Of a stretch of 49,657 nt of DNA, positions 1 to 7,022 are shown one piece after another; within the stretch, counting starts at the first letter, position 1; every line of letters begins with the position of its first letter. A model generated the notes under the pieces. It was not told the DNA's origin. It saw nothing but the letters and a program-made list of their open reading frames with translations, and ran no database searches. The DNA comes from Sedimentitalea arenosa. GTDB taxonomy: Bacteria; Pseudomonadota; Alphaproteobacteria; Rhodobacterales; Rhodobacteraceae. A program made the translations under genes and the position numbers. The stretch covers positions 1-49,657 of the forward strand of contig NZ_JAELVR010000015.1 in the NCBI RefSeq assembly GCF_016428585.1, written 5' to 3'.

Positions 1-117
1 CTCACCGGCCTCGCCATCGCGCCCGACACCATGATCGCCGACCTGCACGGCACCAAGGACTACCGCGCACATATCGTCAAAGTCATGACACAACGCGCCG
101 TCAAAAATATCTCGTGA
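1..117 (+). CDS. CO dehydrogenase medium (FAD-binding) subunit family, C-terminal fragment
   Basis: Only the last 38 codons and the TGA stop are in the window, so the gene enters from the left edge. The translated tail contains DLHGTKDYRAHIVKVMTQRA, which matches the usual C-terminus of the FAD-binding medium subunit of molybdenum hydroxylases (CoxM/CutM type), where a conserved HG..EYR.HL..V..RRA segment ends the protein. In that family the subunit passes electrons from the molybdenum site to FAD. The identity of the large and small subunits cannot be seen from here. A short hairpin follows 15 bases after the stop. The family call is fairly secure; the substrate is unknown. Confidence 0.6.
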   Translation, partial: LTGLAIAPDTMIADLHGTKDYRAHIVKVMTQRAVKNIS

Positions 118-132
118 GCGCGGTGTAAAGAT

Positions 133-160
133 CATCCCCGCTCGGACTCGGGCGGGGATG
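133..160 (+). terminator. Hairpin after the CoxM-type gene, probable terminator
   Basis: CATCCCCGC (133-141) pairs perfectly with GCGGGGATG (152-160) around a 10-base loop. It lies between the stop at 117 and the next gene at 233. The run after the stem is not T-rich, so it could act only as a weak terminator or as an mRNA-stabilising stem. Confidence 0.45.
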
Positions 161-200
161 TTGATGCGGGTCAAGGACAGGCATCCCGCCATCACTCAGA

Positions 201-226
201 CTCCCCATGAGTATCAACTTGGGGAG
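201..226 (+). promoter_or_regulatory. Stem sequestering the phasin-gene ribosome binding site
   Basis: CTCCCCA (201-207) is an exact reverse complement of TGGGGAG (220-226). The 3' arm contains the GGGGAG that would serve as Shine-Dalgarno for the ATG at 233. When folded, the stem would mask that site, so translation could be controlled by structure, temperature or a binding protein. This is inferred from base pairing only. Confidence 0.4.
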
Positions 227-232
227 AACGTG

Positions 233-562
233 ATGGCCGAATACAAGAGACAGACACCGCAAACCGCCGCCACCATCGCAGACGCGATCGCGCAGATGCA
301 GCGCTTTGGACTGCAATCTATGAACTGGATGGGCGCCGGTTGGGTCGAACGCATGAGCGATCTGAACAGCGAGGCGCTTGCGTTTCTGTCGGAACGTGTG
401 AAGCAGGATGTCGAGCTTCAGCACAGGCTGCTGCATTGCAAGACCATCGAGGAAATGCAGCACGTTCAGGCCGAGTTCCTGCAGACGGCGATCGACCAGT
501 ACACCGAGGAAACCGGCAAGATGATCGACATGGCGGGCCTGCAGGCGCAACCGGACGAGTAG
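233..562 (+). CDS. Phasin-like small helical protein
   Basis: This 109-residue protein is hydrophilic and almost wholly helical, with the pattern of the phasin family (Phasin_2 type): a short N-terminal lead, then amphipathic helices, including the segment LNSEALAFLSERVKQDVE. Phasins coat polyhydroxyalkanoate granules and help set their size and number. The start at 233 was chosen because GGGGAG lies 6 bases upstream; an upstream in-frame ATG at 158 would place the terminator hairpin near its own start. It is a single-gene unit between hairpins. A general granule or membrane-associated helical protein is the main alternative. Confidence 0.55.
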   Translation: MAEYKRQTPQTAATIADAIAQMQRFGLQSMNWMGAGWVERMSDLNSEALAFLSERVKQDVELQHRLLHCKTIEEMQHVQAEFLQTAIDQYTEETGKMIDMAGLQAQPDE

Positions 563-589
563 AAGCGGTCGTCCCGCACCGTCTGTTAG

Positions 590-628
590 AACCAAAAAAA
601 CGAAACGCCCGGCCTGTCGGTCGGGCGT
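590..628 (-). terminator. Rho-independent terminator of infC
   Basis: ACGCCCGGCC (605-614) pairs with GGTCGGGCGT (619-628), with one G-T wobble, around a 4-base loop. On the minus strand the stem is followed by a T run (the A-rich stretch at 590-605 on the plus strand). It lies 30 bases beyond the infC stop and can also serve the convergent phasin gene. Confidence 0.8.
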
Positions 629-657
629 GTGGTTTCACGTACCGTGAGCCGGGTGGT

Positions 658-1206
658 CTACTTGTTCGGTAGCGGGCCGATCAGCATGATCATCTGGCGA
701 CCTTCCATTTTGGGGAAGTTCTCGACGCGGCCGATTTCCTTTGTGTCTTCCGCAACTCGTTCGAGCAATTCACGGCCCAGATTCTGGTGTGCCATCTCGC
801 GGCCCCGGAAGCGCAGCGTGACTTTGACCTTGTCTCCGTTCTCGAGAAACTTGAAGACGTTGCGCATCTTGACGTTGTAGTCGTTCACGTCGGTGTTCGG
901 CCGGAACTTCACTTCCTTGATCTCGATGATCTTCTGCTTCTTGCGTGCTTCGGCCTCGCGCTTCTGGGTCTCGTACTTGAACTTGCCGAAATCCATGATC
1001 TTGCACACCGGCGGATTGGCGTTGGGCGAGATCTCGACAAGGTCGAGGCCGGCTTCTTCGGCGAGGTCCATTGCACGGGCGGGTGATACGACACCGACGT
1101 TTTCGCCATCGGCACCGATCAGTCGGATCTCCGGGGCGCGGATATTCTCGTTCACGCGCGGGCCGGTATCGCGGGTCGGCGGCGCGTTGTGGGGTCTGCG
1201 GGCTAT
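658..1206 (-). CDS. infC: Translation initiation factor IF-3
   Basis: IF-3 binds the 30S subunit, blocks premature 50S joining and checks start-codon pairing. The protein carries the family hallmarks: [13 protein letters not shown] at the N-terminal domain, the linker rich in Lys/Glu, and [12 protein letters not shown] and [11 protein letters not shown] in the C-terminal domain. The frame stays open 17 codons upstream of the first GTG (1153-1155), and those codons encode [17 protein letters not shown], the typical IF-3 N-terminus. The only good Shine-Dalgarno (AAAGGA) sits about 8 bases before an ATA codon at 1204-1206, so I place the start there, giving 182 residues. Non-AUG starts (AUU in E. 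coli) are how IF-3 represses its own translation, and the same logic probably applies here. Confidence 0.9.
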   Translation of the reverse strand: MARRPHNAPPTRDTGPRVNENIRAPEIRLIGADGENVGVVSPARAMDLAEEAGLDLVEISPNANPPVCKIMDFGKFKYETQKREAEARKKQKIIEIKEVKFRPNTDVNDYNVKMRNVFKFLENGDKVKVTLRFRGREMAHQNLGRELLERVAEDTKEIGRVENFPKMEGRQMIMLIGPLPNK

Positions 1207-1420
1207 GGTTTTGATCCTTTGGCTGTTTCAGGGTTTTGACGCCGGACCGTAGACCGGCGCAGTCGGCGATTCAAGCGATATGCACTGTGAATCGCGGGTT
1301 TTGGCATCTGGTTGGCTGTGATCGGGCTGTAGACCGGGGAGGAGCGATGTCATTCAGTCCGGTCCGGCCAAGCCACGCGTCGGAAGCGGCGAAAAACCGA
1401 CGCTCCGACCCACGCGCTGC

Positions 1421-2263
1421 TCAATCCAGGAACGCCTTTTCAACCACGTATTGCGCAGGCTTGGAATTTGCGCCTTCCTCGAGCCCATAGCCTTCCAGAA
1501 GCTCCTTGATCTCGAGGTTGAAAGCAAGGTTGCCGCAAACCATGGCGCGATCGGTGTCCGGGTTGATGGGCTCTACCCCGAGATCGGCATAGACCCTGCC
1601 CGAGCGCATCAGGTCGGTGATCCGGCCCATGACGGGACTCTCTTCGCGGGTCGTGGTCGGGTAATAGCGGATCTTGTCGAGATTCTCCTGCCCCAGCAAT
1701 TCGATCATCATCTCGTCGGACTTGAGATCCTCGATCAGTTGGCGGCCATATTCGAGTTCCGCCACCTCGCGGCAAGTGTGGGTGATGATGACCTCGTCGT
1801 AATCCTCGTAGGTCTGGGGTTCGCGCAAAAGCGAGGCGAAGGGCGCAAAGCCCGTGCCGGTCGCGAAGAACCAGATCCGTTTGCCCGGCAGCAGGGCATC
1901 ATGCACGAGCGTTCCGACCGGCTTTGGGCGTAAGATGATCTGATCCCCGGGCTGGATATGCTGCAGCTTGCTGGTCAAGGGGCCGTCCTGCACCTTGATC
2001 GAGTAGAACTCCAGTTCGTCATCCCAAGCGGGACTTGCGATGGAATAGGCACGCAGCAGCGGCTTGCCGTTGTCGCCCAGAAGCCCGATCATCACGAACT
2101 CACCCGAACGGAAACGCAGGCTCTGCGGGCGCGTCACTCGAAAGGAAAACAGCCGGTCCGTCCAGTGTTTGACCTCAGTCACGGTCTGGGCGTCGGGCAG
2201 GGTGGGCGTCTTGACGGGGGTGGCGTCGGTCGCGGCTCGGGTCACGGGTGTCATCTCTGTCAT
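1421..2263 (-). CDS. fpr: Ferredoxin/flavodoxin--NADP(+) reductase
   Basis: A 280-residue FAD enzyme that moves electrons between NADPH and ferredoxin or flavodoxin. The FAD site is shown by RAYSIASP (around residue 94), the NADP site by FFATGTGFAPFASLLR and by MVCGN, and the C-terminus ends in EKAFLD, typical of the bacterial plant-type subclass. It is transcribed in the same direction as the sulfite reductase cluster, 69 bases beyond its last gene. Because no flavoprotein subunit (CysJ) is present, this reductase could feed sulfite reductase through ferredoxin, which is an inference from position. It starts at the first of two close in-frame ATGs. Confidence 0.9.
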   Translation of the reverse strand: MTEMTPVTRAATDATPVKTPTLPDAQTVTEVKHWTDRLFSFRVTRPQSLRFRSGEFVMIGLLGDNGKPLLRAYSIASPAWDDELEFYSIKVQDGPLTSKLQHIQPGDQIILRPKPVGTLVHDALLPGKRIWFFATGTGFAPFASLLREPQTYEDYDEVIITHTCREVAELEYGRQLIEDLKSDEMMIELLGQENLDKIRYYPTTTREESPVMGRITDLMRSGRVYADLGVEPINPDTDRAMVCGNLAFNLEIKELLEGYGLEEGANSKPAQYVVEKAFLD

Positions 2264-2332
2264 CTATTTCTCTGCCGGTCAGATAAACCGACACCTCTGG
2301 TTAATCTTTGACTCAGGTCAGGGAAAGGGGAC

Positions 2333-2737
2333 TTAGCCGCGCAGGCGTGCCTGATAATCGTGGTCTCGCCAATTGGCGCGGTCCAGCCATTGCTCTTCGG
2401 GCTGACGGGCGGCGAGATCGTCTTCGATCTCGACCTCGTCAAAGCCTGACCGGCGTGCCATCGCGTACTGGTCGGCCAGAACGTGTCCTGCGGCGCGCAG
2501 GCGGCCCGTGTACCCTCTCAGGCGCAGTTGTCGCGCGATGGTAAAGCCGCGCCCGTCGGCGAAACCGGGGAACCTGACGCGGATCATCGCGAGACTCGGG
2601 GCGAGTGGCACCTCCGCCGGGTCGGTATCCGGTGCAAGGTCGAGAGACAGAACGTCGTTCGCCGTCTCGCCGAGGGTGGAATAGCCGCGGGTCCAGTCGT
2701 CCTTGCCGAACCCGGTGTCGGTTACGATCACTGTCAT
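2333..2737 (-). CDS. DUF934 family protein, sulfite-reductase-associated
   Basis: A 134-residue protein of the DUF934 family, which is found almost only next to cysI and cysH. Recognisable features are PLAPSLAMIRVRFPGFADGRGFT, followed by RQLRLRGYTGRLRAAG and a C-terminal QWLDRANW. No catalytic motif is known to me; a role in assembling or supplying sulfite or APS reductase has been suggested by context only. Its ATG overlaps the cysH stop (ATGA arrangement, sharing bases 2734-2737) and it has a good GGAG site, so it is translationally coupled to cysH. Function is not established. Confidence 0.75.
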   Translation of the reverse strand: MTVIVTDTGFGKDDWTRGYSTLGETANDVLSLDLAPDTDPAEVPLAPSLAMIRVRFPGFADGRGFTIARQLRLRGYTGRLRAAGHVLADQYAMARRSGFDEVEIEDDLAARQPEEQWLDRANWRDHDYQARLRG

Positions 2738-3489
2738 GTCTCTGCTCCTGTGCGGACCATGCGTCCGTTCACGAAATGAATGCCGCATTCGTCCTTGTCC
2801 TGGTTCCGCCAACGCCCGGCGCGGGCGTCTTCGCCTGGGGCGACCTGCGAGGTGCAGGGGGCGCACCCGATCGAAGGATATCCCCGCGCCACCAGGGGAT
2901 GCCGTGGTAGGCGGTTCTCGTCCATGTAGGCCTGCACGTCCTCGGGCGCCCAATGCGCCAGCGGGTTGATCTTGATCCGCCCGGTGCCGTCCTCGATCTC
3001 GAAGAACTGGAGCGCCGCGCGGCTGCCCGACTGGAACCGCTTGCGCCCGGTGATCCAGCCGTCAAAGTCGCCGAGGGCGTGGTTCAATGGTTCGGTCTTT
3101 CGCAGGGCGCAGCAGGCATCGGGATCGCTCCGGTGCAGGGTTCCATCAGGATCGCGCGTGATGATCTCCTGGCTGCGGATGATGCGCAGATTGCGAAGGT
3201 CAAGCCGTTCGGCCAGCTCCGTCTGATAGACCAGCGTCTCGGTAAACAGCATCTCGGTGTCGATGAAGAGGATCGGTGTCGCGCGGTCAATCACCGCCGC
3301 CATGTGCAGCAGCACCACGGATTCCGCCCCGAAACTCGACACCAGCGCTATCCGCTCCGACCCCTGCAGCGCTCCTTGCAGGACCGAGGTTGCACTGTGG
3401 TGGCGAAATCGGGCGTTCAGAGCGTCCACGCGGCTGCGCAGCGCGGCACTTTCGACCGGTGCTTTGTCCGACAGGTCCAGCATCTGCAC
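2734..3489 (-). CDS. cysH: Assimilatory adenylyl-sulfate (APS) reductase
   Basis: Reduces activated sulfate to sulfite with thioredoxin or glutathione as donor. The 251-residue protein has the substrate loop SSFGAES (51-57), two cysteine pairs, C126-C127 and C209-x-x-C212, and the catalytic ECGIH motif with C235. The two cysteine pairs bind a [4Fe-4S] cluster and mark the APS-using (bacterial/plant-like) branch rather than the cluster-free PAPS enzyme of enterobacteria. The GTG at 3487-3489 overlaps the cysI TAG stop; an in-frame ATG two codons later is an alternative start. It lies between cysI and the DUF934 gene. Confidence 0.92.
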   Translation of the reverse strand: MQMLDLSDKAPVESAALRSRVDALNARFRHHSATSVLQGALQGSERIALVSSFGAESVVLLHMAAVIDRATPILFIDTEMLFTETLVYQTELAERLDLRNLRIIRSQEIITRDPDGTLHRSDPDACCALRKTEPLNHALGDFDGWITGRKRFQSGSRAALQFFEIEDGTGRIKINPLAHWAPEDVQAYMDENRLPRHPLVARGYPSIGCAPCTSQVAPGEDARAGRWRNQDKDECGIHFVNGRMVRTGAET

Positions 3490-5153
3490 TACTCCGCCGC
3501 CACCGCTTCCGGGGGGTAGAGCGCCGTCTTGAACGGCGCCAGACCAACCCGGCGATAGGTTTGCAGAAATGTCTCCTCAGCGTCGTCGCGCAGGTCGAGA
3601 TAGGCATAGACCAGCCGCTCGATCGCCGGGATGATCTCTTCTGCCGAAAACCCGGGCCCGGCGCGCTCGCCGAGCGTTGCGTCTTCGGACCCGTCGCCGC
3701 CCAGAGTGATCTGGTAGTTCTCGACACCGGCCCGATCCAGTCCGAGAATTCCGATATGGCCGACATGATGGTGCCCGCAGGCGTTGATGCAGCCCGAGAT
3801 CTTGATCTTGAGCGCACCGATCTCATGCTCGATCCTGAGTTCGTCGAACCGCGTGGCGATTTGCTGCGCGATAGGAATTGACCGGGCAGTGGCAAGGGCG
3901 CAGTAATCCATGCCGGGGCACGCGATGATGTCGCTGATAAGCCCGATGTTTGCGGTCGCCAGCCCGGCCGATTTCAGCGCCGCATGCAGCGCGGGCAGGT
4001 CGGATTTATGCACGTGAGGCAGCACCACGTTCTGCTCGTGGCTGATGCGCAGTTCGTCATGGCCGTAGGTTTCTGCCAGATCGGCCATCACGCGCATCTG
4101 CTCTGCCGTGGCGTCTCCAGGTGTCGCCCCATGCGCCTTCAGGCTGATCGAAACGATGGCGTGATCCGGATCGCGATGAGCGTCGAGATTGGTGTCGGCC
4201 CAACTGCGGAAAAGCGGATCGGTGCTGTAGGCGGCGTCGTAGGCAGTGATCGAAGCCTTTCGCAGGGTGGGTGGCGCGAATGCCGCCTCGATCTCTGCAA
4301 GCTTGGCCTGGTCCAACCCGGTGAAGGTGGGGCGGATGCGCTCGAACAGCCGTTCGACCCGGTCGCGGATCGTGTCGATGCCATGTTCATGAACGGTGAT
4401 CTTGATGCGGGCCTTGTACTTGTTGTCGCGCCGACCAAGCAGGTTGTAGACGCCCAGCACAGCCTCGAGATAAGGTAGGAGGTCGGCACGGGGCAGGAAG
4501 TCGCGTATCACCTTGCCGATCATCGGCGTGCGCCCGAGGCCACCGCCGACGATCACGCGAAAGCCGATCTCGTCTTCCTGCCGCACGATCTGAAGTCCGA
4601 TGTCATGCGCCTTGATCACGGCGCGATCGGTCGCGCTGCCGGTCACGGCGATCTTGAACTTGCGACCCAGGAACTGGAATTCCGGATGGTCGGTCGACCA
4701 TTGCCGGATCAACTCGGCCACCGGGCGCGGGTCGATGATTTCATCCGCCGCGGCGGCAGCGAAATGGTCCGCCGTCACGTTGCGGATGGTGTTGCCGCTG
4801 GTCTGGATCGCGTGCAGCCCGACCTCGGCCAGCGCATCCAGCATGTCCGGAATGTCGCGCAGCTTTGGCCAGTTGTACTGGATGTTCTGGCGGGTGGTGA
4901 AATGGCCGTAACCCTTGTCCCAACGTTCGGCAAGATAGGCCAGTTGGCGCATCTGGGCGCTGTTCAGCGTTCCATAGGGGATGGCCACCCGTAGCATGTA
5001 GGCGTGCAGTTGCAGATAGACCCCGTTCATCAGCCGCAGCGGCTTGAACTCGTCCTCGGTCAACGATCCGTCGATGCGCCGTTCCACCTGGGCGCGGAAC
5101 TGGGCGTTACGTTCTGCAAGAAAGGCGTGGTCGAATTCGGAATAGGTGTACAT
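3489..5153 (-). CDS. cysI: Sulfite reductase hemoprotein (nitrite/sulfite reductase family)
   Basis: A 554-residue siroheme/[4Fe-4S] enzyme that performs the six-electron reduction of sulfite to sulfide. Two ferredoxin-like halves are visible: FTTRQNIQYNW in the first and ISHEQNVVLPHV in the second. The cluster and siroheme cysteines are in ACPGMDYCALATA and SGCINACGHHH. With no cysJ nearby, the electron donor is probably ferredoxin. AAGGGA lies 7 bases before the ATG. In this group the gene always sits after cobA and DUF2849 and before cysH, as here. Confidence 0.93.
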   Translation of the reverse strand: MYTYSEFDHAFLAERNAQFRAQVERRIDGSLTEDEFKPLRLMNGVYLQLHAYMLRVAIPYGTLNSAQMRQLAYLAERWDKGYGHFTTRQNIQYNWPKLRDIPDMLDALAEVGLHAIQTSGNTIRNVTADHFAAAAADEIIDPRPVAELIRQWSTDHPEFQFLGRKFKIAVTGSATDRAVIKAHDIGLQIVRQEDEIGFRVIVGGGLGRTPMIGKVIRDFLPRADLLPYLEAVLGVYNLLGRRDNKYKARIKITVHEHGIDTIRDRVERLFERIRPTFTGLDQAKLAEIEAAFAPPTLRKASITAYDAAYSTDPLFRSWADTNLDAHRDPDHAIVSISLKAHGATPGDATAEQMRVMADLAETYGHDELRISHEQNVVLPHVHKSDLPALHAALKSAGLATANIGLISDIIACPGMDYCALATARSIPIAQQIATRFDELRIEHEIGALKIKISGCINACGHHHVGHIGILGLDRAGVENYQITLGGDGSEDATLGERAGPGFSAEEIIPAIERLVYAYLDLRDDAEETFLQTYRRVGLAPFKTALYPPEAVAAE

Positions 5154-5215
5154 GAGCAGTCCCTTTCGGAGGCCGCCGTTGCCGGCGGTCTGTCAACGGT
5201 GAAACGCTGGTTGTG

Positions 5216-5530
5216 TCAGGTCGACGCGGCCGGGCGCTCAGCCTGTTTTCCGTGCGGATAGTTCGAGGGACCTCGGCGCCGGAAATCCTCGCGGAAGTGA
5301 ACCGGCTCGATCCCAGCGCGGGTGGCGGCGACATCGGCGAGGTAGGCTCCGACGATCTTACCGGGCTGGCGCTCGGCATTCAGCAGGCGCAACTGTGCGT
5401 GAGCCTCGTCGGTGATCAGTTCGGCCTTCGCGAGGTCGCGAGTCCAGTCGTCATCTGCAGTCTGATAGATCACGTCGCCATCCATAAGGTCCGAAGCGGT
5501 GACGACCTTGGGGGTAAATTCACGAGGCAT
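5216..5530 (-). CDS. DUF2849 domain protein
   Basis: A 104-residue protein beginning MPREFTPKVVTASDLMDGDVIYQ and carrying the pattern of the DUF2849 family, which is conserved between cobA and cysI in alphaproteobacteria. The fold seems compact and soluble, with no signal peptide or membrane segment. Its ATG shares a base with the cobA TGA stop (TGATG), so the two are translated together. The role is unknown; a part in siroheme or sulfite reductase supply is inferred from constant gene order. Confidence 0.8.
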   Translation of the reverse strand: MPREFTPKVVTASDLMDGDVIYQTADDDWTRDLAKAELITDEAHAQLRLLNAERQPGKIVGAYLADVAATRAGIEPVHFREDFRRRGPSNYPHGKQAERPAAST

Positions 5531-6348
5531 CAGGCGATTTCCTTGCTCTGCACGGGGTGGGTGGTCGGATGGGCGGGGCGCTGCGCCGCGCGCGGCGAGA
5601 GCCCGAACAGGGTCAGGACCGGACCTTTCAGCGCCGCTGCGTCAAGCGATTCGGACAAGTCCGCGAGGGTGGTCGCGATGACACGCTGATCCGGCCGGGA
5701 GGCGTTTTCCACAAGCGAAACCGGCGTTGCGCCCGATGCACCGTGCATCATCAACCGCCCCCGAATGAATCGAGCCGACGATTTGCCCATGTAGATCGCG
5801 GCGACCTCGCCCGGACGCGCCAATGCCGCCCAGTCGTGATCGGCGAACCCGCGTGTGTCGTGACCGGTGAGCAGTCGCACCGAGGCATTGCGCCCCCGCC
5901 GGGTCAGGCTCTGCCCGATGGTGGCGACCGCAGCCGAAGCCGCCGTGATGCCGGGCACGATGCTCCAGGCGATGCCGGCAGCGTCGCAGGCTTCGATTTC
6001 CTCGTCGAGCCGACCGAAGACCGTGCTATCGCCCGATTTCAACCGGATTACGCGGGCGCCTTCGCGAGCATGGTTCACGATGAGGTCGTTGATTTCCGCC
6101 TGCGGCGTCGACGGCCCGAACGCGGTCTTGCCTACGTCGATCTGAAGCGCATGTCTGGGCGCGAGGGCGAGAACATCGCTGCTGATCAGGCGATCGTATA
6201 AAATGACCTCGGCGGATTTCAGGGCGTCTGTCGCGCGCACGGTCAATAAGTCGGCGGCACCCGGGCCGGCGCCGACGAAGACGACATGACCTGCCTGCGG
6301 CGCTGGCGAGCGCCGGGCACGTTTGAACAGGGGTCGAAGCGGTTTCAT
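5530..6348 (-). CDS. cobA: Uroporphyrinogen-III C-methyltransferase
   Basis: Adds two SAM-derived methyl groups to uroporphyrinogen III to give precorrin-2, the precursor of siroheme, which the downstream sulfite reductase needs. The 272 residues contain VGAGPGAADLLTVRA, the second motif YDRLIS, VIRLKSGD and VPGITAASAA, all SAM-binding signatures of the family. It is the stand-alone methyltransferase, without the CysG dehydrogenase/chelatase domain, which must be elsewhere. The start at 6348 fits family length; an in-frame ATG at 6393 would add 15 basic residues and has a comparable ribosome site. It heads the minus-strand cys operon. Confidence 0.9.
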   Translation of the reverse strand: MKPLRPLFKRARRSPAPQAGHVVFVGAGPGAADLLTVRATDALKSAEVILYDRLISSDVLALAPRHALQIDVGKTAFGPSTPQAEINDLIVNHAREGARVIRLKSGDSTVFGRLDEEIEACDAAGIAWSIVPGITAASAAVATIGQSLTRRGRNASVRLLTGHDTRGFADHDWAALARPGEVAAIYMGKSSARFIRGRLMMHGASGATPVSLVENASRPDQRVIATTLADLSESLDAAALKGPVLTLFGLSPRAAQRPAHPTTHPVQSKEIA

Positions 6349-6498
6349 GGGTGACTCGGATTTCGACTTTGGTCTTGGGTTCTTTGCCAACATAGGAAAT
6401 CTTCCCGTCATTTGACCATATGCCTTGCAAGAAAAGGAAAAGTGTTCCATCTGATGGCGGTTTTGGAACGAAATCATGTGGTGGAGGCGCGTATCGGA

Positions 6499-6960
6499 AT
6501 GTCGGTGCGGATTGATGAAACGGACCGGAAAATTCTGGTCGAGCTGCAAAAGGACGCCAGCCAGTCCCTGGACGAGATCGCGAAATCGGTCGGCAGTTCC
6601 AAGACGCCGGTCTGGAACCGGATTCGCAAGATGCGCGAGGCCGGGATCATTGGACAGCAGACGGTGATCCTGGATGCCGAAGCGTTGGGGTTCGAGGCCT
6701 GCTTCTTCGTGCTGATCCGAACCTCGGAGCATGATGCAGCGTGGCAGGCGATGTTTTTGAAGGCGCTGCGGGACCGACCAGAGGTGCAGGAGGCGCATCG
6801 GCTCGCCGGTGACATCGACTATATCCTCAAGGTGCGGGTGCGAAACGCCCGCGCCTATGATGCCTTCTATCAGGCGTTGATCTCGGAGGTGCGGGTCCAC
6901 AACGTCACGGCGCTCCTGTCGATGGAGGAGATCAAGTCCACCAGCATGTTGCCGCTTTAG
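6499..6960 (+). CDS. Lrp/AsnC family transcriptional regulator
   Basis: A 153-residue regulator with an N-terminal helix-turn-helix (IDETDRKILVELQKDA, then SLDEIAKSVGSSKTPVWNRI) and a C-terminal RAM domain with GDIDYILKVRV. It is transcribed away from cobA, with the shared intergenic space at 6349-6498. This placement, recurrent in Rhodobacteraceae, suggests that it controls the siroheme/sulfite reductase operon in response to an amino acid such as cysteine; that is an inference. GGAGG lies 11 bases before the ATG at 6499, and the length fits the family; the frame is open further upstream, with another ATG at 6454. Confidence 0.88.
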   Translation: MSVRIDETDRKILVELQKDASQSLDEIAKSVGSSKTPVWNRIRKMREAGIIGQQTVILDAEALGFEACFFVLIRTSEHDAAWQAMFLKALRDRPEVQEAHRLAGDIDYILKVRVRNARAYDAFYQALISEVRVHNVTALLSMEEIKSTSMLPL

Positions 6961-7022
6961 GCTCGGGCGCCGCGGCGATGTTCTATGGTCAAGGCGCTGA
7001 TCGATTTGCTAGGACGGTCGAC

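Noticed and set aside
1237-1345. Two copies of GTAGACCGG between infC and fpr
   Set aside because: Only nine bases, too short to separate from chance; not linked to a promoter or stem that I can support.
5530-6900. Long 456-residue version of CobA starting at 6900
   Set aside because: The extra 184 codons lie antisense to the Lrp-type gene and lack any family pattern; the usual CobA begins near 6348.
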